DNA of 64,000 nt from Rossellomorea orangium (GCF_019334305.1 NZ_JAHWGH010000014.1:248001-312000); one strand, 5' to 3'; numbered from the stretch's first letter, positions 34,836 through 43,486 are shown. A program made the numbers and translations. Notes: generated by a model not told the origin, from the sequence alone.

Positions 34836-34853
34836 AGGAAAGTTGTCATTGTG

Positions 34854-35069
34854 CTACAGCTTTCCCTCTCTCACCCATTTCAAAATGGTGTAACTGCCGT
34901 GAACAGAGACCGCGAGCAACAGGATCATCGCTACTAACCATATTCCCAGACGATTGATTTCTTGCAGACCTTCAAAATAGATTGTGATAAAAAGGGCCAC
35001 CCCTATAAACATGAGGTAACAAAATACATTTGGAATGAGCCATATCAGCCTTCGTTTGGTGATTTTCAA
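34854..35069 (-). CDS. Small membrane protein, TTG start
   Basis: About 71 residues. The open frame runs back into the TVP38 gene, but AAAGGAG sits 8 bases before a TTG at 35069 (LKITKRRLIWLIPNVF), which also clears the upstream stop at 35075. Two spans and a short basic tail (KWVREGKL). Unknown. Confidence 0.6.
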   Translation of the reverse strand: MKITKRRLIWLIPNVFCYLMFIGVALFITIYFEGLQEINRLGIWLVAMILLLAVSVHGSYTILKWVREGKL

Positions 35070-35074
35070 TCTGT

Positions 35075-35629
35075 TCACTCCTTTGCTGATTTCTTCCTGC
35101 TTAAAACAAGCCAAATGATGAAAAGTAAAAACACACTCAAAATGACTTTCCCTTTCCAGTTCCACACCAGCACCTGCTGAATCGAATAGGCTTCAATGAC
35201 CAGAGCCGGCATTTTCCCAATTGTGCTCGCTATGGAATAGTTGATGATCCCGACTTTACTGATGGCAGCGGCCAATGTCACCAGACCGGATGGAATAAAA
35301 GGAAAGATCCTGAGGGCAATGATCAGACAAAAAGCTTCTAATCCCTTCGAGTTCTGTAATCGTGTCAGCAACCCGTTGTTTATCTCCTTATTTTGAAATA
35401 ATCTCTTGATGCCCTTGCGATATAAATAAAAACTGACGATTGCTCCCAGCGCTTCTCCTGCGATTGAAACAGCCAACCCTTTTTCAAATCCGAAAAAAGT
35501 AATATTCGCAGCCGTGATCACGACGCTCGGTAAAACCCCTAAAACACTGATGATGATATTGAGTAAAATACTTAATGCGATGGCATAGATGCCTAATGTG
35601 TTGAACCATTCTAAGAGGTGTGTTTCCAC
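35075..35629 (-). CDS. TVP38/TMEM64 (VTT) family membrane protein
   Basis: 184 residues. VTT/DedA-like features: LPSVVITAANITFFGFEKGL, SIAGEALGAIVSFYLYRKG and ALRIFPFIPSGLVTLAAAIS. GTG start with AAGGAG at 9 bases. Relatives act as lipid scramblase-like or transport proteins; the substrate here is unknown. Confidence 0.82.
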   Translation of the reverse strand: METHLLEWFNTLGIYAIALSILLNIIISVLGVLPSVVITAANITFFGFEKGLAVSIAGEALGAIVSFYLYRKGIKRLFQNKEINNGLLTRLQNSKGLEAFCLIIALRIFPFIPSGLVTLAAAISKVGIINYSIASTIGKMPALVIEAYSIQQVLVWNWKGKVILSVFLLFIIWLVLSRKKSAKE

Positions 35630-35678
35630 TCTGCTACGCTCCTTATGATCCTATACTGTCGATCTTTCTGTTTTATGT

Positions 35679-35852
35679 TCAACCCATGAAACCTTTCGTT
35701 ACTCCTTGAATAAACCCTTCTATGAAGTTAGGAACCTTGAAAATGAATAGTGCAAGAATAAATCCAATGCCCATTCCTTTAATGGTGAGATTTTTCTTCG
35801 AGTTGCCGATAAAGTACACGATTAATCCCATGATCAATACAATCAATGTCAA
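35679..35852 (-). CDS. 57-residue two-span protein, TTG start
   Basis: TTG start behind TTTGGAGGTG. Reads LTLIVLIMGLIVYFIGNSKK, then NLTIKGMGIGFILALFIFKV and a tail PNFIEGFIQGVTKGFMG. Missed by methods that require ATG or a longer frame. Sits alone between the 224-residue membrane protein gene and the VTT gene. Function unknown. Confidence 0.55.
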   Translation of the reverse strand: MTLIVLIMGLIVYFIGNSKKNLTIKGMGIGFILALFIFKVPNFIEGFIQGVTKGFMG

Positions 35853-35902
35853 TGTTTCACCTCCAAATGGTACCCTTTATAGTTGATTAAATCCAATGCT
35901 CA

Positions 35903-36556
35903 CTACATAATCCGTTCTTTGTCCCCATCCTTGATTTTAAAATGGACCTCCGTTGAGCTGCCCCCATCAACATGATTGGGAATATCCGATAGGTCGAGTA
36001 TCTCCTCCAGGCTGACTGATTTTTCATCATTCGCTTCGATTGTGACAGTGTAGGGACCGTTTTCATTCATGAGAGAGGTGAATCTCGTCTTGGATCCTGG
36101 AAAAAAAGTATCCAGGAATTCAATTTCAAAGGTAACTGGTTCCCCGCTATGATTAGAGATAAGCATATTACATTCCCCTGTAAATTCTTCTTCCTCTATC
36201 TTCTCAAAGTCACACGTTCCCTTCCCATCGTATGAAATAGCCCTAATTCCATCCGCCATCGTTTCCTGATAAACCTTTATAAGTCCAAATGGTAATAGAG
36301 AATAAACAATTGCAACGATGATCACGGTGCGGATATGGTAGTTTGACAGACCCCTTACAAGTAAAACGATAGCAAAGATAAATAAGAAAGAACCGATGAT
36401 CGCCAGCACATTGTATCCATCTTGATCTTGTATAGGAAAAGACATGAACGTCATCCGCTCATAAACCATTGGGGCATCCGGAAATGGGAAATAAAGTGAC
36501 ATACAAAGAATCAGGATCAAGCCTGAAGCTATGAGATTTTTTTTATTTTTAATCAT
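35903..36556 (-). CDS. Membrane protein with extracellular domain, unknown
   Basis: About 217 residues. The start at 36556 (MIKNKKNLIASGL) has AAAGGA. Three spans (about 8-26, 50-70 and 77-97) are followed by a ~110-residue outside domain with two Cys (GTCDFEK and GECNML) and an Ig-like beta-sandwich pattern (EPVTFEIEFLD, YTVTIEAND). Unknown role. Confidence 0.65.
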   Translation of the reverse strand: MIKNKKNLIASGLILILCMSLYFPFPDAPMVYERMTFMSFPIQDQDGYNVLAIIGSFLFIFAIVLLVRGLSNYHIRTVIIVAIVYSLLPFGLIKVYQETMADGIRAISYDGKGTCDFEKIEEEEFTGECNMLISNHSGEPVTFEIEFLDTFFPGSKTRFTSLMNENGPYTVTIEANDEKSVSLEEILDLSDIPNHVDGGSSTEVHFKIKDGDKERIM

Positions 36557-36620
36557 GAATTCAACTTCCTTTTTCATTAATCATATGTAATAAACGCAGT
36601 TGCGGGAAGGAACAGAACAT

Positions 36621-36815
36621 CTATCCTTTTATATGTTGTTTAAGATCAAAAATACCCATTGTTCCACAAACCAATACGCCCATCCCTAAAAGAACAGTAA
36701 GAATCCAATTCTCTCCCCAGCTTGTTATGCACGTTATCAAATTGCAGAATGCAATAGCAAGACTTCCGTATTTCCCACTCCATTTGGCCTGTTCGGAAGA
36801 TTGATCGGTACTCAA
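36621..36815 (-). CDS. Small membrane protein, TTG start
   Basis: 64 residues. TTG start with AAAGGGAG at 9 bases. Polar head (STDQSSEQAKWSGK) and two spans. Lies in a cluster of small membrane proteins. Confidence 0.5.
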   Translation of the reverse strand: MSTDQSSEQAKWSGKYGSLAIAFCNLITCITSWGENWILTVLLGMGVLVCGTMGIFDLKQHIKG

Positions 36816-36866
36816 GAAGATTCACTCCCTTTTCTATTGTTTTCCTGATCGGTTTGCGATTTCTCC

Positions 36867-37172
36867 TCATGTCCTCATCTGATTTCTCATCACATACACG
36901 CTGAGGACGATGGCTGAAACTCCTATCAAAATCCCGAATACCGTTCCTGTATAGAGTCCAATAAATTCAAGGGCAAACGGTAGAATCATTGTCATCATAC
37001 CGACCATCATTATATATAAGCCAAATACCTTCGCAAGTTTCTCTTTGTCCCCTTTGTATGCATCGTCCTGATAACCGGCAATCAGATAGAGTTTTTTCTT
37101 TACCCTGATTAAATATCCGAGGTAGGCAATCAGTAGTCCAACGCATATACAAATGATAAAGGGTAGGTACAT
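36867..37172 (-). CDS. DUF3784-like membrane protein
   Basis: 101 residues. Span one (about 4-23), then the DUF3784-type motif KKLYLIAGYQDDAYKGDKEK, LAKVFGLY, and two more spans. AGGAGG precedes the ATG. Promoter of the shared class is 79 bases upstream. Function unknown. Confidence 0.72.
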   Translation of the reverse strand: MYLPFIICICVGLLIAYLGYLIRVKKKLYLIAGYQDDAYKGDKEKLAKVFGLYIMMVGMMTMILPFALEFIGLYTGTVFGILIGVSAIVLSVYVMRNQMRT

Positions 37173-37250
37173 TGGAAGTTCCTCCTAAATGAGTCTATTA
37201 ATCTTGCCTTTTACTTTCATTTGTTAAGCACATCACTACCAACACTACCA

Positions 37251-37279
37251 ATTATTTCAAATATACAAACTTTATTCAA
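37251..37279 (-). promoter_or_regulatory. Promoter of the shared TTTGA-AATAAT class
   Basis: TTGAAT, 17 bases, AATAAT on the minus strand, with ATTTGA before and TGGTAGT after. Serves the DUF3784-like gene. Confidence 0.6.
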
Positions 37280-37287
37280 TCCCTTCC

Positions 37288-37372
37288 TTATTCATGCCGG
37301 TCTCGAATTCATCATGCCAAGATCCCGATAATCGCGCGGAATTTTTCCTATTCATGCCAACTTGTCAAATTT
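37288..37372 (+). repeat. Degenerate ~21-bp array, copy 3
   Basis: Units TTCATGCCGGTC, ATCATGCCAAGAT, AATCGCGCGGAATTT, then ATTCATGCCAACTTGTCAAA at the end. The gene-free stretch 37173-37552 otherwise holds the DUF3784 promoter and an AT-rich leader. Confidence 0.65.
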
Positions 37373-37552
37373 CCATCTTTCTATCTCGCTATTATTAAAA
37401 TATTAATATCCTAATCGGATTCCGATAGCTATTCAGATCTTGACCCGTGATTTTCCTACCACATCCTTGCTTGGGGAGTAATCGAATGCAAGAATTTTAT
37501 AGTATGATTAGCTTGGATTATTGTCATTTTCTAACAACACGAGGTGATTTTA

Positions 37553-37828
37553 ATGATACGTTTCTTTACGTATGCCGTTGTATCTTCTTTGATTTTGTCG
37601 ACCGGTTTTACCACAGGAGTTGCTACACTCGCTGCTGAAAATGACGGAAGTGATGCCATTGAAGATGGAGGCGGCCAAGGTGGCGTCACCTGGCAGGAAT
37701 TCTCCCGAAGAATGTCGGGGAGTTACACGATCCTCCTATACAGAAGCGAGAATGGCGGGAGGCAGTGGAAAGAAGTCACCTATGACAAGAACGGAACCAT
37801 TGTGAATTCCGTATACTGGACCTCATAA
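37553..37828 (+). CDS. Small secreted protein
   Basis: About 91 residues. Signal peptide MIRFFTYAVVSSLILSTGF with a probable cut after ATLA-A. The mature part is acidic and glycine-rich (DGSDAIEDGGGQGGVTW), then a basic beta pattern (YTILLYRSENGGRQWKEV). GAGGTG precedes the ATG. Unknown. Confidence 0.6.
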   Translation: MIRFFTYAVVSSLILSTGFTTGVATLAAENDGSDAIEDGGGQGGVTWQEFSRRMSGSYTILLYRSENGGRQWKEVTYDKNGTIVNSVYWTS

Positions 37829-37831
37829 CAT

Positions 37832-37870
37832 GAAAAAGGGTGATGGAGCAGGTATCCACCACCCTATTTT
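37832..37870. terminator. Hairpin between convergent genes
   Basis: AAAAGGGTGATGGA pairs with TCCACCACCCTATTTT, with a loop GCAGGTA similar to the GGACAGGT family. Confidence 0.65.
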
Positions 37871-37872
37871 CA

Positions 37873-38511
37873 TCAACGGAAGGACTCCGCCAGCTTGATC
37901 ATCTCGTCTTTGGAGAGAGTGATGCCGGATCGTGCCGGCATATATGTCATATCATACATGGCATCGCCTTCTATCCATGTCAACATACTCACCTTTAGGG
38001 GACCCTCTGATTCAGAATAACTTCCTTGAGAAGAACCGACTTTCACCGGATCCTGGGACAAGGTCGTATCAGTCCCCGGCTCGAGAAGCTGAAATGATAT
38101 CCTGATCGTCTGTTTTTCCGGTCCCATGAGGGTGACTACTTGCCTGCTTCCAGTTGGTCCATCTCCTGTTTTGGTGCTGACATTTTTCACCTCGAATGGA
38201 ACCTTGGTGATATACTTGAACTCCCGTCCCAGAACCTCCGGGCGATCGCTTGCTTCATATAACGGGGCGCTCGCGTTACTTCCGAAGATACCCAGTTGTG
38301 TTCCACCGAAGTAAACAAAAATCGAAAGGCAGGCGGCGAAAAATAGTACAGACATGATGGGGGCAAATATCGGTTTTTTGGGAAGAGAAAACGACTTGGG
38401 CTGCTTGGAATGGATTTCATCCAGGATATTCTCTCGCATCTTATTCGTAAAGCCCCGGCCTTTGAACGTTTCTTCTTTCATCAACCCACGTAAAGATTTC
38501 AGTTCATCCAT
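37873..38511 (-). CDS. Probable membrane anti-sigma factor
   Basis: About 212 residues. The start at 38511 (MDELKSLRGLMKEE) overlaps the sigma gene by 8 bases and has GAGGTG. The N-terminal ~45 residues are cytoplasmic, a span is at about 52-71, and the outside domain (FKYITKVPFEVKNVSTKTGD, QTIRISFQLLEPG, GDAMYDMTYMPA) looks like DUF4367. No ZAS cysteines. Inferred anti-sigma of the third ECF factor from position and topology. Confidence 0.72.
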   Translation of the reverse strand: MDELKSLRGLMKEETFKGRGFTNKMRENILDEIHSKQPKSFSLPKKPIFAPIMSVLFFAACLSIFVYFGGTQLGIFGSNASAPLYEASDRPEVLGREFKYITKVPFEVKNVSTKTGDGPTGSRQVVTLMGPEKQTIRISFQLLEPGTDTTLSQDPVKVGSSQGSYSESEGPLKVSMLTWIEGDAMYDMTYMPARSGITLSKDEMIKLAESFR

Positions 38512-39043
38512 TCTTATACACCTCACTACGTTTGATCGTGGAACCGAGCAATGCCTTGCCTCTTGTCAGCCGGGTTTTCACGGTATTCGTGTTGATGTCG
38601 AGGCTCACACCGATCTCAGCTAACTTCATTTCTTCAAAATAATATAAGAAGATGACTTCCCGATATTTAACGGGAAGTGATAAGACGCTCTCGATCAGTG
38701 CTGAATTCCGCTCGTTCTCGATCACGGTTTGTTCAGGCGCACCCATTTTCCCTTTGACCATTTCATTGATCTTGTTGGAGATACTGACCATCCTTGTGTC
38801 CCACCGCCTTAAGTAATCCTTGCAGTGATTGACGGCCACGCTGATGATCCATGTTTTCAAAGAGGAATCCTCTCTGAAGGTATCCATTTTTCTATAAAAC
38901 TTGATGAAAATCTCCTGGGTCAGGTCCTCTGCCAGACTGTGTTCCTTTACATACGAATAGACAACATAATAGACATCATTTCCGTACTGTGTCATGGCTT
39001 CCTCAAGTAGTCGGTCCTTCTCGGATTTCGTCCGTTGTTCCAT
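38504..39043 (-). CDS. ECF sigma factor, third of four
   Basis: About 179 residues. Region 2 (YGNDVYYVVYSYVKEHSLAE, DLTQEIFIKFYRK) and region 4 (LPVKYREVIFLYYFEEMKLA, EIGVSLDINTNTVKTRL) are complete. Starts at 39043 or three codons earlier. An AACCTTTTT/CGTC promoter upstream fits self-activation. Partner protein overlaps downstream. Confidence 0.88.
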   Translation of the reverse strand: MEQRTKSEKDRLLEEAMTQYGNDVYYVVYSYVKEHSLAEDLTQEIFIKFYRKMDTFREDSSLKTWIISVAVNHCKDYLRRWDTRMVSISNKINEMVKGKMGAPEQTVIENERNSALIESVLSLPVKYREVIFLYYFEEMKLAEIGVSLDINTNTVKTRLTRGKALLGSTIKRSEVYKNG

Positions 39044-39081
39044 TTTAAACATTCACCTGCTTTATGTATCTCTAGTAATAA

Positions 39082-39105
39082 GACGGTTCTCAAATGAAAA
39101 AGGTT
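39082..39105 (-). promoter_or_regulatory. ECF-type autoregulatory promoter
   Basis: AAACCTTTTT with CGTC exactly 17 bases after AAC on the minus strand, close to the SigW/SigM-type AAC/CGTC pattern. Best of the three ECF promoters. Confidence 0.6.
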
Positions 39106-39204
39106 TGTTTTTTACAAAATAATCCAAATAAAAATCCCGGCGAGGAGTCCCCGACAGGATGTGTGTCGCTATTGCTCGGTATCATTATGACAAACCATTC
39201 CAGA

Positions 39205-39864
39205 TCATACAATCTTTTCTTTCACTTTGTCCCCCGAAAAGGACGCGAGGCTGCCCGCAATCAGGAATTGTGCTGAATAGTAGGTTGACATGATCAGGAC
39301 ATCCGAATAAGGGATAGCGGCCACGAACATGTTCCATGACAGAATCGAGTCAGACAGGACAAATAGAAGGCTACCTGAGATGGCCCACTTGTTTCCGGTC
39401 ATGATTGCCGACAAGGCCATCAGGGAAATGATCACCATGTATGCCAGGACCGGAATGACAAGAATGTCATCCCCGCCCGTTCGAAGGGCTTTAATGAGCT
39501 GACTGCCGATGGTGAAGGAATACAAGGCAATCGGGATCGACGCTGCGAGCCCCCACTTCGTCCTACTTGACACCTTTAAGAAACTGGACAGATAGAACAC
39601 ATGCCCAACCAGAAAAGCACCGAGTCCCGCTACAAACGAAAAGGCAATGAACGCATCCCCGAGCATGCAGAAGAACAGGCCGATAAGGATGAGACGCATG
39701 GATGATGCGGATTTGGCAGGTAACTGAAGGAATGCATAGAAAATGATGAGGAACATCGGAATCAGCTTAAAGATGACTTTAACCGGTAAAGGATCTTGCG
39801 GAATGATGAATAGATAAAGAGCCCCCATCAAGGCAATGAAAATGGGCAATAAACTTTTTTTCAC
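39205..39864 (-). CDS. YhhN family (lysoplasmalogenase-like) membrane protein
   Basis: 219 residues with about eight spans. MLGDAFIAFS, VGHVFYLSSFL and LFVLSDSILSWNMF are the YhhN/TMEM86 motifs with conserved Asp residues. GTG start. Relatives hydrolyse lysoplasmalogen; activity in Bacillus is not established. Confidence 0.8.
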   Translation of the reverse strand: MKKSLLPIFIALMGALYLFIIPQDPLPVKVIFKLIPMFLIIFYAFLQLPAKSASSMRLILIGLFFCMLGDAFIAFSFVAGLGAFLVGHVFYLSSFLKVSSRTKWGLAASIPIALYSFTIGSQLIKALRTGGDDILVIPVLAYMVIISLMALSAIMTGNKWAISGSLLFVLSDSILSWNMFVAAIPYSDVLIMSTYYSAQFLIAGSLASFSGDKVKEKIV

Positions 39865-40037
39865 GAATCGTCACATCCAGTGGTGGAGATTTTTATTGTT
39901 CCTTGATATATATACTCGATTCGGTAGGGGAATTCCTTCTATTGTGGCCGCGAGGGACGGGTCTCACAACTTCTCCTCCCGCATTTCTGAAATCCAAAGA
40001 TGAAACTTTCCATTAAACCATACGTAAATAAAAAACG

Positions 40038-40064
40038 AGCCATGGGGACAGGTCCCTTGGCACC
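40038..40064 (+). repeat. GGGGACAGGT-family hairpin
   Basis: GCCATGGGGACAGGTCCCTT then GGC. Lies upstream of the Nudix gene with no clear T run. Confidence 0.55.
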
Positions 40065-40104
40065 ATGTATCATTGCCAAATCATAAAAACGAGGTGTAAA
40101 AGAA

Positions 40105-40851
40105 GTGAACAAAGTCCAGATCAAAAAAATCCCGTCGGACGTAACCCTATCCGTTGCTGATGAACCCCTGCTTCTTCCAGATACCCTTCAAGAATCCATC
40201 GAGTCTTATTGGGAAACGCTTCAATCAGGTGGCAATGCGTTTCACAGGGGTGTAGTCTATTCGATCAAAGGGATGTGCGAAACGGAAGATGAGCTGAGGG
40301 TCACGTTGCATAAAACGGATTATGCTCATTTTTCATATACAAAGAATGGGAATATGACAGATCCATATAAATGCAGAGTCATCGTAGCGAACGGTGTGCT
40401 CCTTACGAAGGATCATCAGTTCATGTTAGGTGAGATGAATGATTGGACCGCTACTCCAGGACGCATTCAATTCGTTGCCGGGGGCATTGATGAAGAGGAC
40501 ATCCACGGGGGCCGAGTAGACATAGCCGGCACTCTGAAACGGGAAGTGCAGGAAGAAGTCGGCATCGATTTGGATGACCCTCATGTCGTTGTAAGCGTGA
40601 AGCCCCGATATATCGTGCATTGGGGAAATATTGCCCTCGTGTATATGATTCAGTTACGGATTGATTCCGCGGAATTTATGAAGCGTTATGAGACATTTAT
40701 ACAGTCTTTAAAAGAGGCTGGCCACAAGCCGGAGTTTGCCTCGATAGTCCAACTTCCTGCAGACCGGTTGGCCGTTTCCGATTTCCTCGAGAGGGATGAA
40801 AGGCCGAGGTCGGACTTTTTGACGGTGGTGTTGGAGGAAGAGGTGAAGTAA
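40105..40851 (+). CDS. Nudix-fold protein, long form
   Basis: 248 residues. A Nudix-type box appears as GGIDEEDIHGGRVDIAGTLK then REVQEEVGIDL, with an insertion in the first part. GTG start with GAGGTG at 8 bases. The N-terminal ~90 residues are specific to this type. Single gene; followed by an AGGTCCTGT/ACAGGACCT hairpin. Confidence 0.75.
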   Translation: MNKVQIKKIPSDVTLSVADEPLLLPDTLQESIESYWETLQSGGNAFHRGVVYSIKGMCETEDELRVTLHKTDYAHFSYTKNGNMTDPYKCRVIVANGVLLTKDHQFMLGEMNDWTATPGRIQFVAGGIDEEDIHGGRVDIAGTLKREVQEEVGIDLDDPHVVVSVKPRYIVHWGNIALVYMIQLRIDSAEFMKRYETFIQSLKEAGHKPEFASIVQLPADRLAVSDFLERDERPRSDFLTVVLEEEVK

Positions 40852-40855
40852 TGGG

Positions 40856-40884
40856 AACAGGTCCTGTCCAAACAGGACCTCTAT
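40856..40884 (+). terminator. Hairpin after the Nudix-fold gene
   Basis: AGGTCCTGT-CCAA-ACAGGACCT followed by CTATTTAAA. A variant of the ACAGGTCC family. Confidence 0.65.
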
Positions 40885-41084
40885 TTAAACGTATCATAAG
40901 ATTCTGGGAATCTACATGATTCTCTAAGTAATCGAGCAATTCCTCCCCGTTCAAGGATAAGTGAATCAGAACGCTCCCCCTTCACTAATGAATCTGGAAC
41001 AGCCCCATACAATCTCCCCTTATTATAGAATGAGGAAATCAATCGTTTTTTTTACCCTTTTTCAATTTCCTACCAAAAATCCTA

Positions 41085-41093
41085 TGCTATAAT
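41085..41093 (+). promoter_or_regulatory. Extended -10 promoter of the GGDEF gene
   Basis: TGCTATAAT, an extended -10 with a perfect hexamer, 35 bases before the start codon; TTTCCT 16 bases upstream of the -10 is a weak -35. Confidence 0.6.
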
Positions 41094-41127
41094 CATACAA
41101 TATTAAGTAAATCCAGGAGCCTCCTTT

Positions 41128-43242
41128 ATGAAAAAAATTGCGACTTTGTTTTTCCTAACCTTTACTTTCACGATGATTTTTGGACCGGTCTTTCCTGTGC
41201 TGGCAGCGGCTAATGTCGTTATACCCGATTCCCTGCAAGAATTGGATCTCTCCAACCAACTCGAAGTGTATGTTGATGAGAATCACCTTACCGATAAAGA
41301 GATCCTCAGGAAAAGCGGCGAGTTTGTTCCGCTGCCCGCTTTGGATCCTTCCGGGGATATTTCGGACACCGTATATTGGCTGAAAGTGAATCTGGCCAAT
41401 CCTTCTGGAGAGAAGAGAAATCTTCTCCTCGAAATCAAGAAGCCGCATCTAAGTTCGGTTACATTGTATGCCCTCAAAGGGAATAGACTGCAGGAAGAAG
41501 AGACGATGGGATACCGTTATCCCTTTGACAAGAGAGACTATAAGCATCGTAATCTTGTATTCTCAGTGAATCTTGAGGAGAAAACGACCACAACCTATTT
41601 TTTAAAAATAGAGACCGATAGTTTCTTCCAAGCACCGGTGTCACTATGGGATCCGATTGCGTTCTCGGAAGCCAACTATATGAATCAATCCATTCACGGG
41701 ATTTTCTATGGGATCATGTTGGCGATGATTGTGTATAATACGTTCCTGTTCCTTTCACTTAAGGAGAAAAGTTATCTCTATTACATATTGTTTGTTTCCG
41801 GATTTACGATGATGCAGGCGATCTGGGATGGTTTCGCCTTTCAGTTTATATGGGGGGACTTTCCGTGGTGGGCACTGAGGTCGAATTCATTCTTCATTAT
41901 ATGGACATCTCTATTCGCCCTTTTGTTCGCAAAGCACTTCCTGCAGCTGAAAGAACATTCGCCGATACTCCATAAAGTGATTTCCTTCTTCAATGTGATG
42001 TGTGCTTTATGCCTGGTATTGCCTTTCTTTGTCAATATCGGCACGATGACCATGATCAGCACGTTGATAGCGACGGGATTCGTTCTATTTCTGGTCGGCA
42101 TCGCCGTGACGGTCAGGCTGAAGACAAGAGAAGCGAAGTTCTATCTCACTGCCTGGTCTCTTCTTTTCATCGGCGTATTACTGAACATCCTGGCGGCATT
42201 TCAGCTTCTTCCGTTGACGGACTTTACGCTCTATGCCCCTAAGGTCGGGATTGTCTTTGAAGTATTGGTCCTTTCCCTGGGTCTCGCCGACAGAATCAAG
42301 CGAATAAGGAAAGAGAAAGCCTATGAAACAAAGAAGTACTATGTCCACACACTTCTCCAACATGCCGTGAATCGGATGACCGAAATGGAGGATCTTACAT
42401 CCCTATCTAAAGAAGGACTTCATTGTTTGATGGATATCACCCATTTTGAAAAGGGATTTTATCTGACGAAGGAGAGGACGAGATGGAAGGTACTATCGAA
42501 GGTGAACGTAACGGAAAATCTCGAAGATTTCTACATAGATCAGTTTAAGTCATTCCAGAATGGCAGCTCCGGTATCCTGGACGCTTCCACTTTCACCGTA
42601 CCGGTTTCATCCCGTTCCCACACCGGATGCTTCGTGATCTGGAGCTCTCAGGAAGAAGTGGACCTGTCGATCATGGAAAGCTTCCTTCCCGCATTCATCG
42701 AGCAGTTCTCCGCCCTCGTCGCTCAGAAAGAATATCTCGATGAGTTAAAGAAATCAGCCAGGGTGGATGACTTAACAAATCTGTTAAACCGCAAGTACTT
42801 TTTGGAGAAGGTAAACGACATGTATACAGGGGCTGAACCCTCATCCCTCTTGCTGATCGACATCGACCACTTTAAAAGCATCAACGATCGGTACGGACAC
42901 TTAATCGGCGATGAAGCGATCATCTTTGCCACCGACCTCATCAAGAAGGTATTCCATGAAAAGGGAATCGTCGGGCGATTTGGCGGGGAAGAATTTATCG
43001 TGTTTTTGAAAAATGTTGAAGAACATGAGGCATTGGAATGGACCCATCAGCTACTGGACGTATTCAGGGAAGAAGGCCTGAAGCTCCGTGATGGCACTTT
43101 CATCTACTTGACCATCAGTATCGGTTTCTGCAGCAGTCAGCCGGCAAATCTTCTCTCGATTGACGAAATGATTCAACGAGCCGATGAGCAATTGTATCAA
43201 GCGAAACGGAACGGACGGGATCAAGTGGCGGTTTGTTCTTGA
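41128..43242 (+). CDS. 7TM-DISM sensor diguanylate cyclase
   Basis: 704 residues. Signal peptide (about 1-27), an extracellular sugar-binding-like DISM domain (about 35-175), seven membrane spans (about 188-395), a GAF-like linker, and a GGDEF domain (about 540-704). The active loop is GRFGGEEF, with Gly619 to Phe623, so the enzyme should make cyclic di-GMP. The residues before it (HEKG) do not fit the RxxD inhibitory site, so product inhibition may be absent. AGGAG precedes the ATG. Monocistronic. Confidence 0.9.
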   Translation: MKKIATLFFLTFTFTMIFGPVFPVLAAANVVIPDSLQELDLSNQLEVYVDENHLTDKEILRKSGEFVPLPALDPSGDISDTVYWLKVNLANPSGEKRNLLLEIKKPHLSSVTLYALKGNRLQEEETMGYRYPFDKRDYKHRNLVFSVNLEEKTTTTYFLKIETDSFFQAPVSLWDPIAFSEANYMNQSIHGIFYGIMLAMIVYNTFLFLSLKEKSYLYYILFVSGFTMMQAIWDGFAFQFIWGDFPWWALRSNSFFIIWTSLFALLFAKHFLQLKEHSPILHKVISFFNVMCALCLVLPFFVNIGTMTMISTLIATGFVLFLVGIAVTVRLKTREAKFYLTAWSLLFIGVLLNILAAFQLLPLTDFTLYAPKVGIVFEVLVLSLGLADRIKRIRKEKAYETKKYYVHTLLQHAVNRMTEMEDLTSLSKEGLHCLMDITHFEKGFYLTKERTRWKVLSKVNVTENLEDFYIDQFKSFQNGSSGILDASTFTVPVSSRSHTGCFVIWSSQEEVDLSIMESFLPAFIEQFSALVAQKEYLDELKKSARVDDLTNLLNRKYFLEKVNDMYTGAEPSSLLLIDIDHFKSINDRYGHLIGDEAIIFATDLIKKVFHEKGIVGRFGGEEFIVFLKNVEEHEALEWTHQLLDVFREEGLKLRDGTFIYLTISIGFCSSQPANLLSIDEMIQRADEQLYQAKRNGRDQVAVCS

Positions 43243-43248
43243 ATATTT

Positions 43249-43283
43249 GAGCCGGGGGAACAGGTCCCTTGGCTCTTTTTTTC
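43249..43283 (+). terminator. Terminator of the GGDEF gene
   Basis: GAGCCGGGGGAACAGGTCCC then TTGGCTC and a T run. A GGGGACAGGTCCC family member used as terminator. Confidence 0.85.
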
Positions 43284-43360
43284 GTGATTGTGAGTGTCTG
43301 TTTTATTGGGATTTGGTCTGTATATGGAGTTGAATGGGAGCATCCATCTAACTTTTGGAA

Positions 43361-43486
43361 GGAATCGTGCGGGTATTGAAGGGAATCATACGGGATTTGA
43401 AAGATTCGCGCGGGTTTCACAATAATCATGCCGGATTGAGGATAATCATGCGAGTTTCCACTATAACCATGCCGGATTGTCGAAAA
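43361..43486 (+). repeat. Degenerate ~21-bp array, copy 4 (best)
   Basis: Six units such as AATCGTGCGGGTATTGAAG, AATCATACGGGATTTGAAA, TTCGCGCGGGTTTCACA, AATCATGCCGGATTGAGG and AATCATGCGAGTTTCCAC, ending in CATGCCGGATTGTCGAAAAA. Holds a TGTCGAA at 43478. The gene-free stretch 43243-43571 contains this and two terminators. Confidence 0.8.

Noticed and set aside
43361-43486. CRISPR-like array
   Set aside because: Units are degenerate, there are no equal repeats with unique spacers, and no cas gene is in the window.
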